64,000 nt of DNA from Phanerochaete sordida (Eukaryota; Basidiomycota; Agaricomycetes; Polyporales; Phanerochaetaceae), in the NCBI GenBank assembly GCA_019973155.2, contig BPQB01000006.1:372001-436000 (forward strand). The letters are read 5' to 3'. Under the pieces are notes generated by a model that had not been told where the DNA came from, ran no database searches, and saw only the letters and a program-made list of their open reading frames with translations. A program made the position numbers and the translations under genes. Every line of letters starts with the position of its first letter. Positions within the stretch are counted from its first letter, which is position 1. Below, in pieces: positions 12,070-21,772 of the stretch.

Positions 12070-15000
12070 TCAGCTCTCGAGCCTTCTCCTCTTCGCTGCA
12101 GGCAAGACCGCGACTTCTGAGCCTCGCGTACGTACTATGTTACCGGGTAGCCTGTTCGCGGTGCTCGCTGCCGCTTGCCTTGCGGCACCAAAAGCCTGAG
12201 ACTTGGCCTTGCCTGGAGCCGCAAGCGGGGGTTCTGCGGACAGAAGCGTAACGACGCGCGCGTGCAGTTCAGCGCCGAGGACCCGTCGCACCTCCGCGTC
12301 GTCCTCGCCGATATCACGGAGCATCTGCCGCCCGCGCGTGCGCTCTGCCTTCCACGTCGAGTACTCATGCAGTGCGTCGGACTTGTACAGCTGCCCGCAG
12401 CAATGAGCGCAGTCGCCCCATCGCACGAGAAAAAGACGTACCCGCAGCCCAACAGGAATAGTGCGATCCTCCCGCGCCATGGCGACGCCCGCCACATACG
12501 CCGCGACCTGCCCCTCCACATGCCGCTTCGCCTCCGGCCCCACGGCGTAAAACTGCATATCGACGTCGAAGCCCTCCCGCAGGAACGCGCGCGCCGCCGC
12601 GCAGTGCGTGCACGCGCACGTCCAGCGGCGCAGCCCGTCCAGCGCCGCGGCGACGGCGGCGTCCACTGCCCTGGGCACGGCAAACACGTGGTCTGCCCAC
12701 GCACGCACGGTCGCCCGCGCGAGCGGCGCGAACATGTCCGGGCGCGCGTGCGCGACGGTCCACGCGCGCAGCTGCGGCAGGAGCGGGAGGAGCAGGCCCG
12801 TGATGTGCTCGCGCGTCCAGGACTCGGGGTCCGCGAGAACACGGTCGAGGCCGGTCTGCGCGAGGGCGGGGTGCACGCCGGCGGCCCATGTCAGGTCGTC
12901 GATGACGTGCGCTGCGTCGGGAAGCCAGGCGGACCGCGTGTAGGACTCGGCGAGGGCGAAGATGGCTTTGTCGAGGGCATCCTTGTCTGTGGCGCTGAGG
13001 CGGGGCTGCACTGCGCGGAGTGCGTCGACGAGCGGGCGTGTGCTGCGGGACGACCACAGCTCGGGCTTCAATTTTGGCATCATCCTACAAGGAGCGGTCG
13101 GTTAGAAGGTGGTCGAAGATCAACGCGCTACTTACTCGCTGAAGAAGATATCCGCGTCTCCATCCTCGAGCACAGCCGCCTCGACGACCTGTCCGATCTC
13201 GCCCATATCGGGGTCCGCGTACCGGTTCGCCGTCATGAGCTTCATGTATATCCTGACCGTGCGCGCCCTGAGCTCCCTAAACTCCTGCGGCCGCTCATAC
13301 GCCCCGTTCGCCTTCTCCTCCCGCAGCACGAACCCGACGAGCGGGAGCATGAGCTTCTTCGCGACCTCCTGTGCCTCGCTGTCCATCCACGACGCCTGGG
13401 CCCTCTGGACGACGCGCGCAAACATCGCGCCCGCGAGGTCTCCATAGCCGAACCTGATGCAGGCACCCGCGAACGCCTGCGCTCTCGCGCAGTGGTCGAT
13501 GGGCGGCGGCGTCCGCGCACGAGACCCGAGTGGCCGCATGTGGTGCACGACGGACCCCGGCTGGCGGTACCACTGCGTCTTCTCGAGCGCGAGCTGCATC
13601 AGGGCGCGGGTGGTGTCGGATTTGAGGGGGTCGGCAAAGGAGGGCTCGGCCTCCACGGCGAGCGCGAGCGCGAGGAAGAAGGGGCCGGGGGCGAGGTTCT
13701 GCAGTTGGGGGAGTATCCTGGATTTGAAGGTTAGACGGGTGGGCGGCGGGACGAAGAGGGGCGTACTGGGCGCTCAAGAATTGTAACCCGCCGTTGGCCC
13801 GCGCGGCAGCGATGAGCGCGGCGCACTCGCTGTCCTCTGGCCTGCGCAGCGATGCGAGAACTGCCTGGGTCTGCGTCACAATCCAGGGCTGAATCCCGTC
13901 CGCGGCCTCCCCTTGTGATTGTGCCCAGTCGCTGAGGGTGGCGAGGAACTCGAGACGTGCGGCGTTGCGCTCGTCTGCCTCTAGCATGGCCTCGAAGCTG
14001 TCCGCATGTCAGCGTTGAAATCAGAACACCCTTCCAGTCAGAGGACGCACCTCGGCCGGACTGCTTCAAACCCAAATTGCTCAGCGGCTCGCAGTTTCAT
14101 GTCGTCTGGCACGACCTCGAGACCACGATCTCGCACAAAGGTGTCTACGACAGTCCGCCAAAGCTCCGGGTCCTTCCACTGCAGTGCACGCTCGCAGCAC
14201 ATGCGCGCCGCCTTTTCGCTGTCGCCCTTTCGGTGGTCGAGAATAAGGTTGACGAGCGCGCGCGCCTGGGCGCTCGGCTCGTCAGAGGGCAAGGCCTCGA
14301 GCTCAGCGCATGCACGGTCGAACCCCTCGCCCCAGGGATAGTGCAGCGCGAGCTCGCGGTGGCGCGGCCAGATCACGAGGAGCGTGCGCTCGAACCCTAT
14401 GCTACGTTCAGCTAGGGACAGAGGCAGAGGACAGTGCACCCACAGCGTTCGACGTATCCTTCAGCCTGTACACGAGTCAGCTGTGCGGAAGCTACTGCAC
14501 GCATACATGACACGCACCTCCTCATATTGCTCTCTGTCGCACGGCCCGTCGTCGAGCCGCCACGCATCACCCGCGGGCACGTTCTCCTCATCGCTGTCTT
14601 CGTCGAGCTCCAGCTTCTCGAGGACGAGATTGCCGTCCATGTCGACGAGGTGCTCGACGTCGATGCGCTCGTCGTCGACCGTGAACCCGACGCGGCCGTC
14701 GCGCCGCGGATTCCGATGGCCGAACACGTCTACGACGGGCCCGAAGAGGTACACACGCAGATGTGCGAGGCCGAGCTTGAAGCCCCTCGGCGCACAAAGC
14801 TTCGCAAGGAAGGATGCTTTCTGCGCGTCCGAACCTGTGAGCGCGCCAGCGCGCAGGGTTTCGGAGGGATAGACGTTCTCAAGGAGGCAGAGGGGCTTCT
14901 GTGGGCCCGTTCCTGGCTTCGCGTCGCGCCATGTATCGAGCACCGAGGACAGGCGGGAGGTCAAAGCGTCGGCTTCAGCACCGTGCAGGGCCCAGAGCGT

Positions 15001-15275
15001 CTTGCTCAGCAAGATGTCTTCCATTTCTTTCTGTCGCAGCGGTGAGGCTTAAAAGCTTAATAAGTGAGGGTAGAGGTCATTCTCACCCTAATATTCAACA
15101 TCTGGCGGCCTTGTTTGGGAGCGCGTTCTTGATAGCGTGCTTGTTCTTCAGCTTTATCTACCCAACGGGAGTCATCCTCGTCGAAGTCGCTTTGCTCAGA
15201 ACCACTTTGTTCAGAGTCGTTGCTTTTCTCAGAGTCGCTGTGCTCAGAGTCGATCTGCCACTCTTCGCCGCTCAT
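12070..15275 (-). CDS. DOX5: DOX paralogue with in-frame deletion of the catalytic core
   Basis: Exons 15275-15087, 15030-14518, 14465-14444, 14396-14051, 13997-13767, 13717-13136, 13084-12442 and 12390-12070 give about 948 residues. The start was placed at MSGEEWQID; a Met 12 codons upstream is possible. The leader is strongly acidic and serine-rich with repeated SEQS/SEKS units. Exon 2 starts like full copies (KEMEDILLSKTLW) and then continues directly with the TSRLSSVLDTW segment. Everything from the middle of the 249-nt exon to the middle of the large core exon is therefore missing, without loss of frame. The rest of the architecture is complete: 22-nt micro-exon, helical middle, WTCACTHC motif, and basic tail AAKRRRLES without a SUMO-interacting motif. 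It looks maintained rather than decayed, because all splice sites and frames are intact. Confidence 0.8.
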
Positions 15276-15719
15276 AGTGCCGTGAGGTATTCGCGAGCGC
15301 AGGTCCAACAAGAGTAGGGCTTGAGCGAGATATCGTCTGCGTCAGCTCTGCTAAGGATGCGCACGATGTAGCCAAGTACAGCCCAAGCCCGTCGCACAAC
15401 TGGACACAGAATAAGTTTACATACCTAACGGGGTGTTTGAGGGGTCTCGATGCCACGCTCGAGATGGAGGGAGGAGGAAAGGTGAAACTCGGCGCCTACG
15501 ACAATGCATTTTCACAAGCGCGCAACGCGATCCCGTGACCGCGTACCCCTTTGTCACCGTCCCGTGACATCTCTGGAGATATGTCAAGCTCCATCCAAGT
15601 CCGAGTGATACATTGCTATACACGCAATACATACAGTAAGAAAACCAGAGTCGCGAAGCCAGGCCCGTGACTTGGGGCATGGCCCTTAGCAGTCGCTTGG
15701 CATCCGAGAGCCCTCACAT
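15276..15719. other. Upstream region of DOX5
   Basis: About 440 bases between DOX5 and the hAT remnant. It should contain the DOX5 promoter. No gene is seen. Confidence 0.45.
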
Positions 15720-16111
15720 GCACTGATATCTTCGACGAAATCGACCGCTACCTCCGCAGCCCTCTCGTGTTGGACTGCAAGGACCCAATTACGTGGAGGG
15801 GGTGAGTTCACTAGTATTCTCGGCGCGTTTTCATCTCGCTGACATCTCGTTATTTAGAATCACGCCGCGGAGTACCCAGTGCTCTCACAGATAGCGAGAG
15901 ACTATCTCGCTAACCAGGGGTTTGCGGTTGCCTTGGAGCCAGCGTGCTCGGGCGAAGAGATTACGGGCACTGCGCGCCGCAATTGCTTCAGGCCGTAAAC
16001 GTTCGAGGCGCTGCAACTTCTCAAGAACGGCTATCGCACCGGGTTGGTGAGTGCGACCGCACAGGCCCGCCACGCCGCCGACCTTCTGACCGAGTCCGAG
16101 ACTGAGCTGTA
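15720..16111 (+). pseudogene. hAT-family transposase remnant (C-terminal dimerisation domain)
   Basis: Plus-strand translation gives DEIDRYLRSPLVLDCKDP and, after a possible intron (GTGAGT at 15801 to ..TTTAG near 15858), NHAAEYPVLSQIARDYLA, then RPxTFEALQLLKNGYRTG. This follows the order of the hAT C-terminal dimerisation domain (E.YL.S...DPL.WW...YP.L..IARD.L....R....TFEALQ.LK..YR). A stop codon TAA at 15996-15998 sits where a Glu is expected (CCGTAAACG). The serine/arginine stretch before it is eroded. Only this C-terminal piece was recognised; no intact catalytic region or terminal repeats were identified. It is a dead fragment that marks transposon activity inside the DOX array. Confidence 0.7.
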
Positions 16112-17117
16112 ACCTGTAGATGTATTTTTAGTGTGTTGTGATATTGTATTTCTGTTCAAATTGATCTCTCGTTTGATTTCCTTGCTTTATGGCCTTGCCG
16201 AGCGTGATTTTGTCTTGCGCGGCCAGTAGCAGCTTGGTAAGACCCCGGGAACCCTTTACCGTGAGGCGCGCAACTATGGCAAGATGTGCACGGCCCTGTG
16301 GGCTGCAATTCGAGCTATCTACACATAGGCTCGGACTCGCACTGGTTCATGAACTCGAACAGGACTTGACGGACCGCGGTTCGGGCTCAGGTTCGGGTTC
16401 GGGATGCAGCCTGAGGTTCGGGTTCGGGTTCTCTCACCGGGGCCAGAGAACCGAACCAAACCAAACCCCGGCAACGCTATTTGCTGCCCACGTCCTCGCG
16501 TCACTCACGCGTAGGAACATGGAGACTTGTGCCAGATGGCGTAGTTTGAGGGTCTACCGGTGTTCTGGATCCAAATCGTATCTTTTGGACCCTAGGCGGC
16601 ACTGGAGGAGGGCTCTTGGACGTCGACGCGTGGCGTGATACTTGTTGTCGCTTGTACATCGGCGCTCCCTCTGCACACTGCTTTTCCACGTGGTTTGTGT
16701 GGTTAATGACACATCTGTAATGCGCGTATTGTATCTGAAGGCCACATATTATGTCTGAAGTCCACGTCGTGTCTTTTAGGTGTCACCCCGCGCGATACAC
16801 TCGTCGCCACGTACTATCGTATGGCGATAGCCGTCATTGAGAGTCAGGTTTGGTGTCGACTGTTGTCTGCAAGAGGTAAAAATGAGCCCAGGAGACCGCA
16901 CAGAATGTGAGCATTCTCCCACCCTGCTTGGTGAGCGCAGTCCTAGGTCGTCAGCGGAAGGATTGCCGTGGCTAGCGAACTGGCAAGTAGATCTCAGCTT
17001 TAGCTTTTGAGTGAGACGGCTAATCTGAACTTACTCCGTGCTCAGAACGGTACGTCCCGAACTCCGGATTGAGGTTGTGAATAGCATAGCTGTTCATTGG
17101 AATATTCTGAGCGTTGC
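16112..17117. other. Gene-poor stretch with GGTTCG-type tandem repeat
   Basis: About 1 kb after the hAT remnant with no convincing coding signal. It contains a short degenerate tandem repeat of GGTTCG/GGGTTC units (16378-16433). Open frames across it have no conserved sequence. Confidence 0.4.
16378..16433. repeat. Degenerate TTCGGG hexamer tandem repeat
   Basis: The hexamer GGTTCG (equivalently TTCGGG) recurs in two clusters, separated by a short spacer containing ATGCAGCCTGA. It is a minor microsatellite with no associated gene. Confidence 0.7.
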
Positions 17118-18339
17118 TACGCGCATTTCTCTCCATTCTTGCGCGAACGAAAATTGACATCGGGACCAAGGCCTATGCAGCACTTCTTGTCAGTAGAGCG
17201 AGTAAAGACACAAGCCTCTGGGACATCCACGTACGCTAAATTGGCTGATAATGGGGGAGATGGCTTCACCTGCATTCATGTTGAGCAGATAGAGTGTCAT
17301 CATCGCTACTGTCGTGGCTGTGAGGACTACTCCGGACTCCACGATCATCCAAATGACTGCTATAAAATCTCTCCGAGCACGAACAAAGCCCTGAGCAGTG
17401 TCGCGCAGAATTCGCCATATAATTAGCGTCGTCGCTGTGACTTGGATCCCAAGTGACAGAACAAATACTCCGGTTATCCATCGTTTAATGTCAAAGATAT
17501 CTGGATGAGAGGTCGCAATTATACTGATGGTGGAATATCCGCAGACTGACGTCGTTTAGTGCGCTCCGAGAAGAGATCTGGTAACGGGATACGTACCCAA
17601 AGAGCCAATGACCATGATAACCTATGAGGCCGTGTAAACACACATGTAAACTCCGTTCGTCGACTGAAACGTACGAATACGGTCCCTACAGCGAGCTGAC
17701 ATTGCCAGACAACATAGCAACGCCAAGCCTGCATAACAATAAGTGATCAGATATTCCTCACAGACATTGTGAGATTACCATGAGAGCATCGCCTATAATA
17801 TACTGCTGGAATGCTCAGTAATTCAGCGTACGCAGTGAGCTGTAGAGCTAAACTCACATTGGTAAAGTAGAAACACAGCTCCGCGATATATATCGGGTGA
17901 GACGCGTCTGCAAAGTATGCGTCTGGTCCACCAGCACCGTTATCAAAGAAGCCCAGCATGAGATCAATGAGTGTCACGACATAGTGAGCCGAGGAGAGAG
18001 CTAGTTGCAGAGATGCTACTGTGAGGAAGATCCTAGAAGTTGTCAGAACACCCTCTGCCGCTAGCACTCGTATGTACGTACTTCGTATGAGCGTGACTAG
18101 GGTCATCCCTAAGCATTCTGAGGTAGATAACATAGAGTGCGATGCTGGGACAGATATCAGCGCCGCCAAAAATTAGTGTTATGGCCGGACACACGTCATG
18201 CCTAGAGCATAAATCGTCGAAACTGCATTACCACGGGAGTTCGGCATGGCCTCTCACCATACAAGGGGCCCTCCACCCAAGCACCAGCAAGAGTGGCCTT
18301 GCCGAGGGAAATGTCATGAGACGGGACGACGGTGGACAT
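17118..18339 (-). CDS. Seven-helix integral membrane protein (basidiomycete family), possibly defective
   Basis: Minus-strand exons can be followed as 18339-18258 (start MSTVVPSHDIS, ending VEGPLYG), a hydrophobic exon ending at 18082, 18032-17858, 17802-17779 (YIIGDALM), 17728 to about 17690 (AWRCYVVWQ), 17621-17593 and 17523-17270, plus a poorly resolved end near 17118. Order and motifs (vEGpLYG, AHYVVTLID, GDALM.W.CYVVW, RWITGVFVLSLG, IVESGVV) match a common basidiomycete 7-TM family of unknown function, presumably in a cellular membrane. Two problems stand out. No AG acceptor gives the right phase before the second exon; position -2 of the ideal site reads GG. The seventh helix was also not found. 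The gene may be a recent pseudogene or my model may be incomplete. Confidence 0.5.
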
Positions 18340-19110
18340 ACCAGTGTTGCTGCGCGAGCTAGAGGTGTGGATGCGAGCGTAAAGCCCAAGAATAACAGCT
18401 TGCAGCTTATAAACTGCCTTCTCGTCGTGGTGCATATGGAATTCGCACGAAAAATTTTGTAACAATGGGGCGCAGGGACAAGCCTCTCATACAACAATGC
18501 CGCAGTGCACACCACATCCTGAGGCGGTGCTGCGTCCGTATTGTTGAAGACAGAGCTGTGCTGACATAGCGGCACGTTTATGTAGGTCACCATGGTGGAT
18601 TATAACTTCGTAACTTAGACGCATGATAGATACGGAGGTAGTGAGTCTTCGCTCTCTTCGCCTTCCTGAAAGCCGCATTTGAGCGGACCTCCTTGCGCTC
18701 TCAACCCTGAGAGACGCCTGTGAAGCCAACGCGCCATGATTATTTCAAATCTTTCCATCATTCGATAGCAGACAGCCTACGCTCGTTGACAGATCCCCAT
18801 CATCGCGAAGTGAGATCGCTCGTCGTACCGGGTAGCAGCGCCTCAATCAAATAAAGACCCGAAGAGCTAAGCGAATCGGCGTATGCCCTCAGCGGGACAA
18901 TGAGGAGATAGCGGAAAGGCTGCGTAGACGCGGTGTTTTGGGCGTCGTATGCCTCCCTAGCTCCGTCCTAGATACTATCAGGGATGTCTTGCGCTATGAG
19001 ACTCTGTGATGTCGAGATAACATTGAGTCAAGAAGTAATCAAGTTTTCTCGATCATATTCCTACTACAAGGTGTTACACGCGTGTACTCTACAATTTACG
19101 AGGAAACAAA
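18340..19110. other. Intergenic region between membrane protein and UbiA gene
   Basis: About 770 bases upstream of the 7-TM gene and downstream of the UbiA gene. No coding signal was recognised. Confidence 0.4.
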
Positions 19111-20351
19111 TTACACATAGCGATCCAGCAAAATGCCTAGCATCAAGATATATCCCAAATTGTGGTTACTCTAGTGGACAGATATCAACACCCCAACACG
19201 GAAGTACAGGAGGAAACGCCCTGGGGACAGACCTTGAACATTCTTCCGCTGGATTCGTCGTCGTTCGGCTGCCACTTCGAAAGCTGCCATGCTACCTGGA
19301 AGGCAACACCGGCACATCCAACGGCAAAGTACGGGATCCCAGCGCCGTTCAAAGCACCTGCTGCGACCAGGGAGGATACAAATCCGGTTGCAATAACGGC
19401 TTCAATTGTGCGAATATGCGATCCAAACAACCTCGCAGTGGACATAATTCCAGCCCGCGCGTCATCGGCACGATCTTGAGCGGCGTATATCGTATCCGTA
19501 AAGATCATGAGCCTGTTGTGCACGTCAGGCTGAAGCAAAAGATTTTGGTGAAACACGTACATTATATCTGCTGCAATGAGCGCAAGCAGAGGCGCGGGCG
19601 GCTGCGTTAGCTTGAGCGTATTCCCTGCAATCGATGCCCATCCGACCGCACAGCCCCAGCTGCATGCCACTCCTATCAAGTACCTGCCGTCAGCGCGATT
19701 CTTGCATCTCCCAAGCCACGTACCGAGCCAAAATTGAGGCCACCAGGTCCAGCGCTTGGTCATGGGATATACGAGGTTGACCGGCACAGACGAAAGCATG
19801 GTCCAAAACCTGGTAGTAAATGAGGGCCCATTCTGGCATCGAAAGTAGCAGACATACGCAAGCTGGTTCGTGAACGACACCAGGACAAATGTCATCGCCA
19901 GAAGAGCAATAAACGCGGTGAATGCCAAGGGGACCGAGATGAGACCAGTGACAAGCGGCCTATCCCGTGTCCGCTCTGGAGCAATAGGTGAGCCTTCTCT
20001 AGAGCAATATCTGCAGGTATAAAGTCACTGACCAACTTGAGCATCGAGGTCTCTATCGCATATGTCGTTCCACACGCAAAACGCGCTATGAAATAGCATT
20101 GCAACGACCAGTAAAATCCCCGCGTTCTTTGCGATGACGCCGATGGTGACGTCCTTGCTTGCCGCCATCGCCACGGCCCATGCTTCATACAAGCGTCAAA
20201 TATAGACAGAGATGCAGGCAGTGGTCAGCCACTTACCGTAAGGCCAGTAGAGAATCAGACAGCCCAAGGGAAACTTATGCAGCCGCGTGAGGAGGAAGAG
20301 GGCATGAGCCCTGTTGGCATTGTGAGAGGTAGGCTTGTCGAGTGCGTTCAT
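19111..20351 (-). CDS. UbiA-family aromatic prenyltransferase (COQ2-like)
   Basis: Seven exons (20351-20237, 20182-20033, 19975-19858, 19809-19724, 19672-19561, 19512-19233, 19170-19111) give about 306 residues, start MNALDKPTSHN. The family transfers a prenyl chain to an aromatic acceptor within a membrane. Both Asp-rich Mg2+/diphosphate motifs are present: NDICDRDLD followed by ERTRDRP, and DTIYAAQDRADD. The signature YPMTKRWTWWPQ and a last exon GYILMLGILLDRY also match. Compared with mitochondrial COQ2 there is no visible N-terminal targeting peptide, and the length is typical of fungal UbiA paralogues. This suggests a specialised-metabolite enzyme rather than ubiquinone synthesis, but that is inference. 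It sits alone between DOX genes with no polyketide or terpene synthase in the window. Confidence 0.85.
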
Positions 20352-21772
20352 GGTCTGAAATCGAGTAGCTCAGATAAACCAGGGACTCGCTCGCGAGGCT
20401 TTTAAAGGTACACAAAACGCGAGACACGCTCGCTAGCCGTTGACAGAAGCCAGGTGCGCACATCGACACTAACGCAAATCATCTCACCTCGTGCTTCCCA
20501 TCTCGCGAGTTTTCCGCATTCAATACTCTAATACAATTGCCAGTGCCGCCAGCTCGTGGCCGGCTACCGTTCCCATTCAGCAAATGGCGTTCATCAGCCA
20601 CACCGAAGGCTTGAACTTGCGTCGCTTTAGAGAATTTTCAGTTCTCACGGAGAATTCTAGCAGAGCTCACCCAGTGTCCTTTAACGTGGACTTGAAAGTA
20701 ATCAGGAAAAGGCAGATGATACGGCCTCTTCGGTTGCTATTCGCTCCCGGCAGCGGTGCGAACGGTGTCAGGGAGCAGGATCGGAGCGCTCGGTCTTTCG
20801 CGCAGAGCTACACGCTGGAGATACAGGATACGAACAAAAGATCAGACGGAGACAGAGCAGCATTGTCACATACTCTTGATTTACGGACCCGAGTCCGCTG
20901 CCTGCTAGCATCACAAAATCAGATCATCTATCGCTGATGGCACATCTCAGCGTGAGACGGTATGTCAATGCAGGCTGGTGGAAGCGGAATCAAGGCACTG
21001 TTTGACAACTTTATGTGATCACGGTCGCTACGTTTTTCGCATTTCCTGATCGAACGGAGCACGTAGTAGAACATGATACACGCACCGGAAACCCAAGCTT
21101 ATCGCCAGCGAGGACTGTACGCGTGCGTATGCGTTCTATAGGATGACATCTTTGAATAGTGCAATTGCCAGACAAGGTCTGGCATCCTCAGCCCACGACG
21201 GAATTATTACGAGGGATACATCTGCAACCGTAGACTCGCAGATAGCGCGATGGCTCGACCCGTCGCGAAGTCATGCACGTACACACACGATACATGTCTA
21301 GCTTGGTACAGCCATCACTATCTCAGAGGTATTTTTTCTATACTCGTATGGTGCCGTTGAAAGCGCTTGCTGTAGACGCATGCAATGATAACATCGTCTT
21401 CCTCACGATCGTGAGACCCTGGGTGACTTTGAGATGGCATCTGCTTCTATTAGCCTAAACCGAATCAAAGGAGAGCGATATGCGGTTTGCCACGAACCAC
21501 CCGGCGAATGTCAAGTACCGTGGGCCGACCCCAGCTCCGAGGCCCCTTCCATCTGCTCGAGACATCTCGTCAAGGACGCCGCCCGGCAGCAGTAGTGCCC
21601 AGGCACTGCCTTCGAGATGCAACTTCACCGGCTGCACCGCTGAGGCTTCAAAGCGAGGCGTCGGGATTCGAGCTTACTTATATACGTACAGGGCTGCATA
21701 CATCTAAGGAGAAGTGATATGTCGCTATGCAACACTATATGATAACAAGCAAGCCAACGCAAAGATTATATC
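20352..21772. other. Gene-poor stretch between UbiA gene and DOX6
   Basis: About 1.4 kb that includes the UbiA promoter and the DOX6 3' flank. Open frames are present, the longest being 148 codons near 20.5-20.9 kb, but none resembles a known family or shows clear splice structure. Confidence 0.4.

Noticed and set aside
12175..13734. 519-codon plus-strand open frame opposite DOX5
   Set aside because: An antisense shadow of GC-rich coding sequence; DOX5 on the minus strand explains the region with correct introns and family motifs.
16189..16638. 149-codon plus-strand open frame across the hexamer repeat
   Set aside because: It consists partly of Gly-Ser repeats from the microsatellite and lacks any conserved sequence.
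20491..20937. 148-codon plus-strand open frame upstream of the UbiA gene
   Set aside because: No domain, no splice pattern and no similarity to other genes here; GC-rich fungal DNA often yields such frames.
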